Below are positions 31,836-42,000 of a DNA stretch of 64,000 bases, in pieces. The position numbers were made by a program, and so were the translations under genes. Positions within the stretch are counted from its first letter, which is position 1; each line of letters starts with the position of its first letter. The notes beneath the pieces were generated by a model, which was not told the DNA's origin, searched no databases, and saw only the letters and a list, made by a program, of their open reading frames with translations. Location of the stretch: positions 186,001-250,000 of the forward strand of contig JAKOVQ010000014.1 in the NCBI GenBank assembly GCA_029781975.1, given 5' to 3'. The stretch comes from Acidobacteriota bacterium (GTDB lineage Bacteria; Acidobacteriota; Thermoanaerobaculia; UBA5066).

Positions 31836-32483
31836 TCAGCGCGCCGCGTCGAGGACGCCCGGCGACGTCGGGATCGCGCCGAGGTGCCCGACGTCGTCCA
31901 CGACGAGCGGGACGGCCGGCCCCTCCCCGTCCCACTCGAAGAGCGAGAGCGAGGCGTTGCGCTGCCGGATCTCGTCCATCCGCGACAGGTCGCGGCCGAG
32001 GAGGACGCAGAAGAGGATCCGGTTCGACCGTCCGTGTCCGACCAGCAGGGGCGCCCGCGCCCCCGAGGCGACGACCCGGTCGAGGACGCGCCTCAGCCGG
32101 CGCGCCGCGCGGACCGGCGACTCCCCCTCCGGCGGCCGGGCGTCGACGTCCCCGGAGCGCCAGCGCGCGCGGAGCTGCGTGACCCTCCGCTCCATCTCCT
32201 CGTCGAGCGAGAGCCCCGTCCACTGGCCCCAGTCGTACTCCACCAGCTCGAGGTCGAGCGAGAGGCCCAGCCCGTGGGGAGCCGCCGCCGTCCCGGCCGT
32301 CTCGCGGGCCCTCTGGAGCGGGCTCGCGACGACGGCGTCGACCCGGGCGTCCGCCAGGGCGATCGCCATCGCCTCCGCCTGGCGCCGGCCGTTCGCCGTG
32401 AGGGGCGTGTCGATCCGGCAGCCCTGGAGCGTCCCGGCGAGGTTCCCCTCGCTCTCCCCGTGTCGCGCGATCCAGATCCTCAT
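31836..32483 (-). CDS. Histidine phosphatase (phosphoglycerate mutase-like)
   Basis: A 215-residue cytosolic phosphatase of the branch 1 histidine phosphatase superfamily. The phosphoacceptor motif is IARHGESEGN (His8). Other active-site elements are the Arg in SPLQRARETA, the Glu region VEYDWGQWTG, and the second His in LLVGHGRSNR. It resembles cofactor-independent-lineage broad-specificity phosphatases (CobC/PhoE/GpmB-like) more than glycolytic mutase. Substrate is unassigned. ATG 32483 is chosen because the catalytic His should lie near residue 8; in-frame Met codons upstream fall in the divergent methyltransferase gene. TACAAT lies eight bases upstream. Confidence 0.9.
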   Translation of the reverse strand: MRIWIARHGESEGNLAGTLQGCRIDTPLTANGRRQAEAMAIALADARVDAVVASPLQRARETAGTAAAPHGLGLSLDLELVEYDWGQWTGLSLDEEMERRVTQLRARWRSGDVDARPPEGESPVRAARRLRRVLDRVVASGARAPLLVGHGRSNRILFCVLLGRDLSRMDEIRQRNASLSLFEWDGEGPAVPLVVDDVGHLGAIPTSPGVLDAAR

Positions 32484-32491
32484 CCCGCCGG

Positions 32492-32515
32492 ATTGTAGGG
32501 GCCCCGACGTATGAT
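32492..32515. promoter_or_regulatory. Back-to-back leaderless promoters TACAAT (minus) and TATGAT (plus)
   Basis: In the 40-base divergent gap, TACAAT (minus, 32492-32497) lies eight bases before ATG 32483. TATGAT (plus, 32510-32515) lies eight bases before GTG 32524. Both match TATAAT at five of six positions and neither has a visible -35. Confidence 0.5.
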
Positions 32516-32523
32516 CGCCGCGC

Positions 32524-33684
32524 GTGCCCCGCTCGACCGAAGCCCAGTTCGAGGCCCTGGTCTCGCGCATCGAGGACCCGGCGATCCGGGCCCTCTTCAC
32601 CTGGCCCTTCCTCGCGGCGACGGAGCTCTTCGACGAGCTCGTCGATGCCGCGTCCTGGGAGCTCCTCGAGGGCCTCGGGGCGCTTCCGCCCCCGGCCGGC
32701 CAGGAGCCCGAGGCGCTCGCCCGGACGCGCGGCTTCCCGGAGCGCGCGCTCCCCGTGGTCCGATTCCTCCACGGGAAGCTCGCCGGCTCCGGTCACCTCC
32801 GCGAGGAAGGGGGGCGCTACTTCCCGGGCGCCCCTCCCGCCAGGGGGTCGGCGTCGCTCGCGGAGGAGCTGGCGTCGCGGTTCCCGTCCGCGGCGGTCGG
32901 GACCGAGGCGGTCCGGCTCCTCCTCGACGAGGCGCCGGCCTTCTTCTCCGGCGACAGGAGCGGCGAGGAGATCCTCTTCGCCCCGAACCGCCTCCCGCTC
33001 TGGTTCCGCTACTTCTCCAACGACAACCTCCTCTACGAGATCAACAACTCCCTCGGCGCCGAGGCGCTCGCGTCCGCCCTCCCGGCCGGTCCGGCGGCGA
33101 TCCTCGAGATCGGCGGCGGCTGCGGCAGCGCGGCCGAGCGCGTCCTCGCCCGGCTCGGGCCGCGGGTCGGCCGCTACCTCTTCACCGAGATCGTCCCGAC
33201 CTTCCTCCGCCGGGGCGAGCGGGCGGCCCGCGCGGCCGCCGCTCCCGGGACCGCCGTCCACGCGGCCCGCCTCGACATGACGAAGCCCTGGTCGGAGCAG
33301 GGGGTCGAGCCCGGCGCCTTCGACGCCGTCTACGCCGTCAACTGCTTCCACGTCGCCCCGGACCTGGGGCAGGTGCTCGCGGAGGCGGAGGCCGCCCTGA
33401 GCCCGGGAGGGGTCCTCGTCCTCTCCGAGTGCGTCCGCCCCCTCTCGGCGGCGCAGCCGGTCTACGTCGAGTTCCTCTTCGACTTCCTCGAGAGCTTCAC
33501 CGGCGTCGCCACCGACCCCGAGGGGCGCCCGACCCACGGCTTCCTGACGGCCTCGGCGTGGCGCACGTCGCTCGCGCGGGCCGGCTTCGGGCGGGTCACC
33601 CTCGTCCCCGACGTCGAGTCGCTCGCCCGGGCCTACGACCGGTTCTTCGTCGCCGCGGTCGTGGCGCGCAAGGGGGCCCCGTGA
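32524..33684 (+). CDS. SAM-dependent methyltransferase (class I)
   Basis: A 386-residue cytosolic enzyme. The first 180 residues are helical without a recognised family. The Rossmann methyltransferase domain begins with AILEIGGGCGSAAERVL (motif I, about residue 197-213), continues with YLFTEIVPTF, FDAVYAVNCFHVAPDL (motif IV region) and GGVLVLSECVRP, and ends near residue 380. The layout, a helical N-domain plus a C-terminal SAM fold, resembles methyltransferase modules of polyketide-type and small-molecule enzymes, but no substrate can be assigned. GTG 32524 is supported by TATGAT eight bases upstream. The stop overlaps the YceH start by four bases (GTGA), so the two are coupled. Confidence 0.85.
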   Translation: MPRSTEAQFEALVSRIEDPAIRALFTWPFLAATELFDELVDAASWELLEGLGALPPPAGQEPEALARTRGFPERALPVVRFLHGKLAGSGHLREEGGRYFPGAPPARGSASLAEELASRFPSAAVGTEAVRLLLDEAPAFFSGDRSGEEILFAPNRLPLWFRYFSNDNLLYEINNSLGAEALASALPAGPAAILEIGGGCGSAAERVLARLGPRVGRYLFTEIVPTFLRRGERAARAAAAPGTAVHAARLDMTKPWSEQGVEPGAFDAVYAVNCFHVAPDLGQVLAEAEAALSPGGVLVLSECVRPLSAAQPVYVEFLFDFLESFTGVATDPEGRPTHGFLTASAWRTSLARAGFGRVTLVPDVESLARAYDRFFVAAVVARKGAP

Positions 33685-34325
33685 CCGCGCGCCTCCCGCG
33701 GACCCTCGACGCGCACGAGGCGCGCGTCCTCGGCGCGCTCCTCGAGAAGCAGCTCGTCACGCCGGACGCCTACCCCCTCAGCCTCTCCGCGCTCGTCGCC
33801 GCCTGCAACCAGAAGACCGCGCGCGAGCCGGTCCTGGAGCTCCCGGAGCGGGAGGTCCTCGCCGCCCTCGAGCGGCTCCGGGAGCACGTCCTCGTCTGGA
33901 AGGTGACGGGAGGGCGGGTCGACAAGTGGGAGCACAACCTCGAGCTCCGCTGGTCGCTCACGCCGCCGCAGAAGGCGCTGATGGCGCTCCTCCTCCTCCG
34001 GGGCCCCCAGACGCCGGGCGAGCTGAGGGGCCGCAGCGAGCGCCTCCACGACTTCGCCGGGCCCCAGGACGTGGAGACGGCCCTCGGCGAGCTCGCCGCC
34101 GGGCCCGAGCCGCTCGTCGCCGAGCTGCCGCGCCGCCTCGGCCAGAAGGAGCGCCGGTTCGCGCAGGTCGTGACGGGCCCGCCCGCCGAGCCTCCGGCGG
34201 GGGATGCGCCGGCCGCGCCCCACGCGGAAGGGCGCAGGAGCGACCGGATCGACCTCCTCGAGGAGCGGGTCGGCCGCCTCGAGGCCGAGCTCGCCGACCT
34301 CCGGCGCCTCCTCGGCGGCAGATAG
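33681..34325 (+). CDS. YceH-family protein (UPF0502/DUF480)
   Basis: A 214-residue cytosolic protein made of two winged-helix repeats. Recognisable blocks are DAHEARVLGALLEKQLVTPDAYPLSLSALVAACNQK (residues 8-43, given here only as a span to identify the family signature), then LTPPQKALMALLLLRGPQTP and RRLGQKERRFAQV. A C-terminal coiled coil (DLLEERVGRLEAELADLRRL) follows a Pro/Ala linker. YceH homologues are conserved in many bacteria but their role is unknown; the fold suggests nucleic-acid binding. The GTG start at 33681 overlaps the methyltransferase stop. The gene ends 25 bases from a convergent gene, where GGCGGC-TCAG-GCCGCC (34345-34360) could form a short hairpin. Confidence 0.9.
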   Translation: MTARLPRTLDAHEARVLGALLEKQLVTPDAYPLSLSALVAACNQKTAREPVLELPEREVLAALERLREHVLVWKVTGGRVDKWEHNLELRWSLTPPQKALMALLLLRGPQTPGELRGRSERLHDFAGPQDVETALGELAAGPEPLVAELPRRLGQKERRFAQVVTGPPAEPPAGDAPAAPHAEGRRSDRIDLLEERVGRLEAELADLRRLLGGR

Positions 34326-34350
34326 CGGCGGGGGGGAGCGGCGGGGCGGC

Positions 34351-34863
34351 TCAGGCCGCCGAGCGGTCCTCGAGGGCGAGGCGCGGGTCCGAGGCGAGGA
34401 GCGCGTCGAGGCCCGGCCAGGCGACGTCGGGCTGGCTCGAGAAGGCGTGGAGGTAGATCGCCGCCGTCCGGGCGTCGAAGCCCCGGAGCAGGAGCTCGAC
34501 GGCCCCCTTCAGGGCGTCCGCCGACGGCTCGGGGACGCTCCCCTCGGCCGTCAGGTTCGGCCCGTCGTGAGGAAGCCCGAGGGCCTCGAGGAACGCCTCG
34601 ACCAGCCGGGCGCTGCCGCGCGTCAGCCCGCCCGAGAGGACGTAGAGGGCGAGGTCGGCTCCCCGCTTGTCGCGGAGGGTCTTCCTCACGAGCCCCTTGC
34701 GGACCTCCTCGGGAGCCCGCTCGAGCCGGGTGAGCGGAATCCGCTGGTAGGTCAGGATCCCCCCGGCGATCTTCTCGGGGATCTCGTCGTCCTCGCAGGC
34801 GGCGAGGACGAAGGCGTCGATCTCGGTGCTGGAGAGGCGGCGGAAGATCTCGTAGGCCTTCAT
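34351..34863 (-). CDS. Conserved-looking hypothetical protein (170 aa)
   Basis: I do not recognise this family. The 170 residues are soluble and mostly helical, with no signal peptide, membrane segment or metal motif. It begins MKAYEIFRRLSSTEIDAFVL, has a charged basic centre (RAPEEVRKGLVRKTLRDKRG) and ends with the segment ELLLRGFDARTAAIYLHAFS and an Ala tail. ATG 34863 is chosen because the following residues look like an ordered domain, whereas the upstream frame is Pro/Arg-rich intergenic sequence. TATCCT at 34876-34881 could be its -10 element. It is divergent from the SNF2 helicase gene, with about 109 bases between their starts. Confidence 0.65.
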   Translation of the reverse strand: MKAYEIFRRLSSTEIDAFVLAACEDDEIPEKIAGGILTYQRIPLTRLERAPEEVRKGLVRKTLRDKRGADLALYVLSGGLTRGSARLVEAFLEALGLPHDGPNLTAEGSVPEPSADALKGAVELLLRGFDARTAAIYLHAFSSQPDVAWPGLDALLASDPRLALEDRSAA

Positions 34864-34972
34864 CGCGAGCTGATGAGGATAGCGCGGATGCGGGCGCGGC
34901 GTGGCGGGGGTCCGGCGCCCCGGGGCCCCCTCGGGGCACCACCCTCCCCAAGAAGCCCCGAACTGAGTGAGA

Positions 34973-37900
34973 ATGGCAGCCTTGGTCGTCCTGCACGGTG
35001 GCCCCCTGCCCCCTTCCGGTCCAGTCCCCACCCCGGGGTTCTTCCTCTGGGGGGAAGGACCATTCCGCGATCGCGGGGAGACGTCCGTCCATCCCCGCCT
35101 CCTCGAGGGGAGCGCTCTCCTGGGCGCGCTCCGGTCCGCCGGCTTCCCCCTGACGCTCGGCGTCGGGCTCGTCCGGGAGACCCCCCTCCACCTGACGGTC
35201 CCCGCCCTGCAGGACCGACCGGTCCCGTCGGCCGCCTCGCTGCGCGAGGACCTCGACTACTCCGGGGGCGAGGTCTCGCTCAGGACCTACCTCCTCGACG
35301 CCCTCGTGGTCCCCCCCGGGCGCGCCTTCGACCTCCTCATCCACCTCTCCGAGGCGGGCGAGCTCGACCGCGCGGGGACCGCCCTCGGCGACGACCTCGA
35401 GTACTGGACCGCGGTGGCCGGATGGGCCTTCGACCTCCTCCGGCGCCGCCGCGTGGTCCCGACCGTCGAGGGCGGGATCCCCCGCTGGCGGCCGGTCCTG
35501 ACGGACCCGCACGAGAAGGACCGCTTCGAGCTCTTCAGCCGCGCGATGCCCGCCGTGAGCAGGACGTCGGCCTGGCCCGGGACCCGCCGCGAGGGGCTCT
35601 ACCCGTCCGCCTCGGCCCTCCTCCGGACCTTCCTCGACGACGTCGTCGACGCCGCGGCCCGCGAGCTCCTCCGGGAGGTGATGCCGCCCGAGAGGCGCCG
35701 CGCAGGGAGCGGGGCGGAGGCGCAGCTCCTCGCCCTCCTCTCGTCGCGGGTGGAGGCGGCCGAGGAGGAGGCCGTCAAGGGCCCCCCGCTGCCGCCGGAG
35801 CTCGTCGACAAGATCGCCTCGTGGACCGTTCCCCTCCTCGAGCCCCTCCCGGAGGGGGACCTCCGCCTCGGCCTCCGCCTCCTCCCTCCCGACCCCATGA
35901 CGGACGAGCCGGACGCCTGGAAGGTCGCCTACCACCTCGAGGCGGTCGACGACCCCAGCCTGAAGCTCTTCGCCGAGGAGATCTGGAGCGACAGCTCGAC
36001 GAGCCTCGGACGCCTCGGCCGCCGGTTCCTCAACCCGCAGGAGACGCTCCTGGCGCGGCTCGGCGGCGTCGCCCACCTCTGCGAGCCCGTCCGCCGCAGC
36101 CTCGAGGCGCGCCACCCCATCGGGGCCTCGCTCACCGTGGAGGAGGCCCACCGGTTCATCGTCTTCGAGGCCCCCCTCCTGACCGAGGCCGGGGTCCAGC
36201 TCCTCCTCCCGGCGGAGGGGCGCCTGGCGCGCGCCTCCGTCCGCCTCTCCGCGACCGAGAGCCGCTGGAAGAGCGGCGTCGCCGTGACCCGCTTCGGGCT
36301 CTCCACCCTCGTCGACTTCGACTGGAAGATCGCCGTCGGGGACTCGGTCCTCACGCCGGAGGAGTTCGAGGACCTGGCGACCCGCAAGGTCCCCCTCGTC
36401 AAGATCCGCGGGGAGTGGGTCCTCCTCGACCCGCACCAGGTCGCCAAGACGCTCCAGCTCTTCGACCGGCGCCCCGGCAGCCGGACGACGCTGGGCGACT
36501 TCCTCCGCCTGGCGTCGGGGCTCGCCGGGGAGGAGGACGGGGAGCTGCCGATCGAGTCGGTCACGGCGGACGGCTGGCTCGGCGACCTGATCGCCGCCGA
36601 CGTCGACCGGGCGAGCCTCGACGACTTCGTCGTCCCCGCGTCCCTCACCGGCAACCTCCGGCCCTATCAGGTGCGGGGCGTGGCGTGGCTGAGGTTCCAC
36701 ACCTCCCGCGGGATCGGCTGCTGCCTCGCCGACGACATGGGGCTCGGCAAGACGGTGCAGTTCCTCGCCACCCTCCTCTCCGCGCGCGAGGCGGGCGAGG
36801 CCATCCGCCCGTCGCTCCTCGTCTGCCCCACCTCGGTCGTGGAGAACTGGGTGCAGGAGGCGGCCCGCTTCGCGCCCTCGCTGAGCGTCGCGATCCACCA
36901 CGGCCCCGACCGCGCCGCGGGCGAGGCCTTCGCCCGCCTCGTGGAGGAGACCGACCTCCTCGTCACGACCTACTCGCTCGTCCACCGCGACCGGGTCCTC
37001 TTCTCCGAGATCGGGTGGGAGTACCTCGCCCTCGACGAGGCGCAGAACATCAAGAACCCCGGGACCGCCCAGGCCCGGGCGGTCCGCGGGCTGAAGGCGG
37101 CGCGCCGCGCGGCGCTGACGGGGACGCCGCTCGAGAACCGGCTCTCCGAGCTGAAGGCGATCCTCGACTTCCTCAACCCCGGCCTCCTCGGGTCGGACGA
37201 GTCGTTCCGGCGCGCCTTCTCGGTCCCGATCGAGCGGCACCGCGACCCCGCGACGACCGAGCGGCTCCGCCGCCTCACGGGCCCGTTCCTCCTCCGCCGG
37301 ACGAAGACCGACCCGGCGATCGCCCCCGACCTCCCGGAGAAGATCGAGACGAAGGAGTGGGTCGGCCTCACGCGCGAGCAGGCGACCCTCTACCGGGCGA
37401 CGACGAAGGCCCTCCTCGAGGGGATCGGGAAGGCGCGCGGGCAGAGCCGGCGCGCCAAGGTGCTCCTGCTCCTCCTCCGCCTCAAGCAGATCTGCAACCA
37501 CCCGACCCTCTTCCTCGGGGACGGCAGCCGCCTGGACGGCCGCTCCGGGAAGCTGGGACGCCTCCTCGAGATGCTCGAGGAGACCGAGGCCGAGGACCGC
37601 CCGTCGCTGATCTTCACGCAGTTCGCCGAGATGGGGCACCTCCTCGTGAGGGCCCTGAAGGACCACTTCGACAAGGAGGTCCTCTTCCTCCACGGCGGCG
37701 TCCCGCGCCCCTCGCGCGTCGAGATGATCCGCCGCTTCCAGGAGGACGACGAGCCGCCGCCGTTCTTCGTCCTCTCGCTCAAGGCGGGGGGGAGCGGGCT
37801 CAACCTCACGCGCGCCTCGCACGTCTTTCACTTCGACCGCTGGTGGAACCCGGCGGTCGAGGACCAGGCCACGGACCGGGCGTTCCGGATCGGGCAGACG

Positions 37901-38098
37901 CAGCACGTCCAGGTCCACAAGTTCGTCTGCCGCGGGACCCTCGAGGAGCGGATCGACGGGATGATCGACGAGAAGAAGGACCTCGCCCGCAACGTCGTCG
38001 GCGCGGGCGAAGGGTGGATCACGGAGCTCTCGAACGACGAGCTGGCGAGCCTCGTCGCCCTCGGCCGCGACGCCGTCGAGCCCGAGGACGGGCACTGA
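34973..38098 (+). CDS. SNF2/HepA-family ATP-dependent helicase-like protein
   Basis: A DNA translocase of 1041 residues. The first 550 residues are the helicase-associated region typical of large bacterial HepA-like SNF2 proteins (VEEAHRFIVFEAPLLTEAGV). The motor starts near residue 557: motif I DDMGLGKT (about 587), motif Ia, LVTTYSLVH, motif II LDEAQNIKN (about 688), motif III LTGTPLENR, and the C-lobe SLKAGGSGLNLT and DRAFRIGQ. All ATPase motifs are intact. No nuclease or methyltransferase gene is attached. ATG 34973 is preferred, though GTG 34967 in the same frame is possible. The SWIM gene follows eight bases after the stop, so they probably act together. Confidence 0.93.
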   Translation: MAALVVLHGGPLPPSGPVPTPGFFLWGEGPFRDRGETSVHPRLLEGSALLGALRSAGFPLTLGVGLVRETPLHLTVPALQDRPVPSAASLREDLDYSGGEVSLRTYLLDALVVPPGRAFDLLIHLSEAGELDRAGTALGDDLEYWTAVAGWAFDLLRRRRVVPTVEGGIPRWRPVLTDPHEKDRFELFSRAMPAVSRTSAWPGTRREGLYPSASALLRTFLDDVVDAAARELLREVMPPERRRAGSGAEAQLLALLSSRVEAAEEEAVKGPPLPPELVDKIASWTVPLLEPLPEGDLRLGLRLLPPDPMTDEPDAWKVAYHLEAVDDPSLKLFAEEIWSDSSTSLGRLGRRFLNPQETLLARLGGVAHLCEPVRRSLEARHPIGASLTVEEAHRFIVFEAPLLTEAGVQLLLPAEGRLARASVRLSATESRWKSGVAVTRFGLSTLVDFDWKIAVGDSVLTPEEFEDLATRKVPLVKIRGEWVLLDPHQVAKTLQLFDRRPGSRTTLGDFLRLASGLAGEEDGELPIESVTADGWLGDLIAADVDRASLDDFVVPASLTGNLRPYQVRGVAWLRFHTSRGIGCCLADDMGLGKTVQFLATLLSAREAGEAIRPSLLVCPTSVVENWVQEAARFAPSLSVAIHHGPDRAAGEAFARLVEETDLLVTTYSLVHRDRVLFSEIGWEYLALDEAQNIKNPGTAQARAVRGLKAARRAALTGTPLENRLSELKAILDFLNPGLLGSDESFRRAFSVPIERHRDPATTERLRRLTGPFLLRRTKTDPAIAPDLPEKIETKEWVGLTREQATLYRATTKALLEGIGKARGQSRRAKVLLLLLRLKQICNHPTLFLGDGSRLDGRSGKLGRLLEMLEETEAEDRPSLIFTQFAEMGHLLVRALKDHFDKEVLFLHGGVPRPSRVEMIRRFQEDDEPPPFFVLSLKAGGSGLNLTRASHVFHFDRWWNPAVEDQATDRAFRIGQTQHVQVHKFVCRGTLEERIDGMIDEKKDLARNVVGAGEGWITELSNDELASLVALGRDAVEPEDGH

Positions 38099-38106
38099 GG
38101 ACGATC

Positions 38107-38940
38107 GTGCCGCGCAAGCGCAAGACCACGTCCCCGTCCGCCCCCCTCGCGGTGGCGTGGTGGGGAACCCGGTGGCTCCAGCTCCTCTCCTCCTTCGGCT
38201 TCAAGCAGCGCCTCGACAAGGGGCGGGAGCTGGCCCAGGCCGGCGGCGTCGGCCCGCTCGTCCTGGGCGCGGGCGCCGTGGACTCCGAGGTCCGCGACGC
38301 CACGGGGACCCCCTACGCGGTCGCGATCCGGGTGGAGCCCCTCCCCGAGAAGGTCTTCGACCTCGCCGTCCGGGTCCTGGCGGGGCGCGCCAGCTTCACG
38401 GCGTCCCTCCTCTCCGGCCGGCTCCCCGAGGAGATCGACATCGTGTTCGCGGCGGCCGGCGGGGACCTCCTCCCCGACGAGGCCGGCGCGCTCGGGCACC
38501 GCTGCTCCTGCCGCGAGGAGCCCGCGCCGTGCCGCCACGCCGCCGCGGTCCACTGGGCCCTCGCCGACCGGCTCGACCGCGACCCGTTCCTCGTCTTCCT
38601 CCTCCGCGGGAAGACGCGCGAGGAGCTCCTCGCGCGGATCCGGAAGGCGCGCTCGCTCCGCCCCGCCGGGGCGACCGTCCCGCGCGCGGAGGAGGCGAAG
38701 GTCCCGATGGAGCCCCTCCCGGACGTCCGCCCCGACTCGTTCTTCCGCTCCGTCGAGCCGCTCGCCCTCCTCAGGACGCACCTCGGCGCGCCCGAGCACC
38801 CCGACGCGATCGTCGCCCGCCTCGGCCCGCCGCCGCTCTCCGACCCCGAGGCGGCGCGCCTCCTCGTCGACTTCCACCGGGCCATCGGCCACGGCGCCAC
38901 CGAGCGGCTCTCCGAGTGGGAGTGGAAGAGGATCCGGTAG
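38107..38940 (+). CDS. SWIM zinc-finger protein, partner of SNF2 helicase
   Basis: A 277-residue protein with a SWIM zinc finger near residues 131-150 (HRCSCREEPAPCRHAAAVHW, the CxC-xn-CxH pattern). The N-terminal part (WWGTRWLQLLSSFGFKQRLDKG condensed region, residues 17-38) and LGAGAVDSEVRDATGTPYAV are typical of SWIM proteins coded beside bacterial SNF2 helicases. SWIM fingers bind DNA or protein partners. In many HepA-like enzymes the SWIM finger is fused to the N-terminus; here it is a separate gene eight bases downstream. GTG 38107 is the first in-frame start after the helicase stop. A function in DNA repair or transcription recycling is inference only. Confidence 0.88.
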   Translation: MPRKRKTTSPSAPLAVAWWGTRWLQLLSSFGFKQRLDKGRELAQAGGVGPLVLGAGAVDSEVRDATGTPYAVAIRVEPLPEKVFDLAVRVLAGRASFTASLLSGRLPEEIDIVFAAAGGDLLPDEAGALGHRCSCREEPAPCRHAAAVHWALADRLDRDPFLVFLLRGKTREELLARIRKARSLRPAGATVPRAEEAKVPMEPLPDVRPDSFFRSVEPLALLRTHLGAPEHPDAIVARLGPPPLSDPEAARLLVDFHRAIGHGATERLSEWEWKRIR

Positions 38941-38981
38941 TCCGCACCCGCTCCCGGGAGTTCCTCGATCCCCCCGGACCC

Positions 38982-39009
38982 CCCGGCCGGGGCTGAGCGC
39001 GCCGCGCGC
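38982..39009. other. Nested GC palindromes in the convergent gap
   Basis: The 77-base gap between the converging SWIM and CPBP genes contains the perfect palindrome CCCCGGCCGGGG (38982-38993) followed by GCGCGC-C-GCGCGC (38997-39009). They could form stacked hairpins at both 3' ends, but no T-run is present. Confidence 0.3.
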
Positions 39010-39017
39010 CCGGGGGC

Positions 39018-42000
39018 TCAGGCCGCAGCTTCCGGCGGGCGGCGCCAGCCGGGCGAGACGAGGACGAGGGCGCCGATCGCAAGGAGAGCGGCCCCGTTGG
39101 CGACCCACGGACCGACCCCGCTGACGACCAGCTCGACCCCTCCGCGCAGGACGACCGTCCCGACGGCGGCGAAGAGGTAGGCGCGCGGGTCGTCGCCGAG
39201 GAAGGCGACGACGGCCCAGGCGAGCGCGGCGGCGGGGAGGACCCCCGCCACGACCGGGACCAGGAGGTCCCCCGCGGTCCTCGCGTCGAGGGGAGCCCAG
39301 ACCCCGGCGGCCATGAGGACCGCCGCCGCGCGCATCCACCGCGGGACGGGGGCCGACTTCACGAGCCGCGCCGCGGCCGCCGCCAGGAGGGCCAGGACGA
39401 GGACGAACCGGGTCGCGTCCGCGAGGACCGGGAGGACCGGGACGAGCGCGTCGACCGCGGGCGGGAAGCGGAAGCCGCCGAGGCCCAGCTCGGACGGGAA
39501 GGCGGCGGCGAGGTTCCCCCGGAGGGCCCGCGCGGCGAGCGTCAGGAGGACGGCCGCGGCCGCCCTGCGCAGGGCCTGGGAGGCCCCCGCGCGCGCCGCG
39601 ACCCCCGAGAGGATCCCCGGCCTCGCCGACTCGGCGAGCGTCCCGGCGGCCAGGGCGAGGGCGAACGCCAGGAAGAGCCCGACGAGGACCCCGATGGCCG
39701 CGATGACCGCGTAGGCCGACAGCGGGAACTCGGGCGAGTAGGTCATCAGGAGCTGCGGCGCGGTCGCGAGCCTCCCGAGGAGGGCGGGGATCGACAGGAG
39801 GGCGGCCGCGATCAGGACGCGGCGCCACGGGATGCCGCCGGCGCGGACGGCGAGGACCAGCTCCACCAGGACGAGCCCGATGACGCAGCCCAGCCCCAGG
39901 ACCTTCCACCCGACCGCGACGTACGTCCACGCCGTGCTCTTCTCCCCGGCGCGGACCCACTCCTCCGGCAGCTTCAGCCCCGTCGCGAGGAGGGCGGGCC
40001 GGTCCCCGGCGACGGAGACCGCCACCCACCGGCGCGCCTCGCCGCTCGCCTCGCCCCGCGACTCGAAGACGACGTCGTGGTCCCTCCGCCCCTTCCGGTC
40101 CTCGGCGCGCGTCGAGACGACCTTGTACGCGGCCGGGTCGAGCCCGAAGGCGGCCAGCTCCCGGCGCGCCACCTCGAGGGCGGCCTCGGGCGAGAGCGAG
40201 GCGCCCGGCTCGTCGTCGGGGAGGCGCCGGCTGAAGCCGGTCACCGCCCCGCTCCGCGCGTCGACCACGACCCACCACGCGTGCCGGTCCCGCTCGCGGA
40301 CGTAGCGCACCTGCCAGACCGGGCCCGGGAGGACGTTCGCGCCCCACCGCTCGAGCTCGGCGAGCCCTCCGTGGGCCACCAGCCACCGCTCGGCGTTCCG
40401 CGACCAGTCGTACGGGAGGAGGCCCGGCCCGGCGTCCGAGGCGCTCTCGAGGGCCGGCAGCGCCGAGCCGCTCTCGGCCGCCGCGAGGTAGCGCGCGGGG
40501 TCGTCGCCGGAGCGGCGGAGGAAGGCGTCGGCCGCCTCCCGCGCGGCGCCCGCCGGGACGCGGAGCGTCTCGCCAGGCCCGAACGAGGCCCGCGGCAGGA
40601 CCGCCCGGGAGAGGGCGAGGACGGCGAGCGACAGGCCGATGGCGGCGAGGAGGCGCGGGAGCGCCACCGGCCGGACCGGCAGCGGCGCCGGCGGCGCGGC
40701 GGCCGCCTCTCGGGGCGGCGCCGGCGCCGAGCCGACCGCCTGGTTCTCGAGCGGGCCGTCGGCCGCGAAGCCGCCCCGGCGGATCGCGAGCGCGACGGAG
40801 ACGACGAGCGGAAGAAGGAGCGCGCCGGCCGCGAGGGCGCCGCTGACGACGAAGTAGGGGCTCGACGACCGGACGAGGATGAGCGACGTGTAGAGCGCGT
40901 CGACCGTGAAGTGCCAGACGAGGAGCGGGAAGACGTCGAACCGGAGCATGAGCGCCCCGATGACGACGCCGGCCGTCCCCACCTCCACGCCGCGGATCCA
41001 GAACGGCTGGTTCGGGTAGGCGCTGTGCGCGAACCCCCAGATGAGGGCGGGGACGAGGACCGCCACCCAGCGGGGCGCGAAGCGCGAGACGAAGGGGATG
41101 GAGAACATCCGCGAGGAGAACTCCTCGGTCGTCGCGGGGAGGAACCCCATCAGGAGGACGGCGAGCCAGGGGAAGCGGGTCCCGAGGAGGTTCGAGTAGG
41201 GGACGTCCGCGGGCGCCCACGCGCCCAGCCGGTCGGCGGCGACGTAGAAGACGACCTGGTAGGCGAAGAAGCAGGCCGTCAGCGCGTAGCCGAGGGCGAG
41301 GCCGCGGAGGAACCGCTTCGAGCCCACGCCCCGGAGCGAGAAGATCCGCCCGAGCGCCGGCTTGTCGGGGTACGCCTCCCGGTAGAGCGGCTCGCCGCCC
41401 GCCACCAGGAGGAAGACGATCACCCCCAGGAGGATCGCCCCCCCGACGCTCGAGAGGAGCGCCTGGGCGAGGAACCCGCCCCAGCTCTCCGCGGTCTGGT
41501 AGTCGAAGAGCGCGATCGGCAGCTCGTTCAGCGAGGAGGCGAGCTGCAGGACGACCCCGACCCCGCCGAACGCCAGCGCCCAGCGCCACTTCACGTCGCG
41601 GCGGCGGATCCGGACGAGGAAGGTGACGAGGAGCGCCACCGCCGTCAGGAAGAGGCCGAAGGTGGCGACGGCCCCCGCCGCCTGGTTGCGCGACCGGAGC
41701 GCCTGGTACCCCTCGCGCCACGCCTCGGGGACCTCCAGCCAGGTCGACGACCGGCCGACCCGGTCCCCCTGGACCTCGACGAGGTAACGGACCGCGGCGT
41801 CGCCGAACCGGATCGTCCGCGACTCCCAGACGTACCTCCGGTCGACGCGCGCCGGCCGGCGCTCGACCGTCGCCTCGACGGCCTTCAGCGAGGACGGGTC
41901 GAGGCCCCGCATCCTCCGGAGCGTCTGCTCGGCCAGCTTCCGCGCCGCCTCGTCGCCCGGGTCGGGCGCCGCGGCCCGCTCCGGGAGGATCCGCCGGTAG

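Noticed and set aside
34351-38940. Phage-defence island built on the SNF2 helicase
   Set aside because: No methylase, nuclease, PLD or other DISARM-type or restriction component lies within the neighbouring 10 kb.
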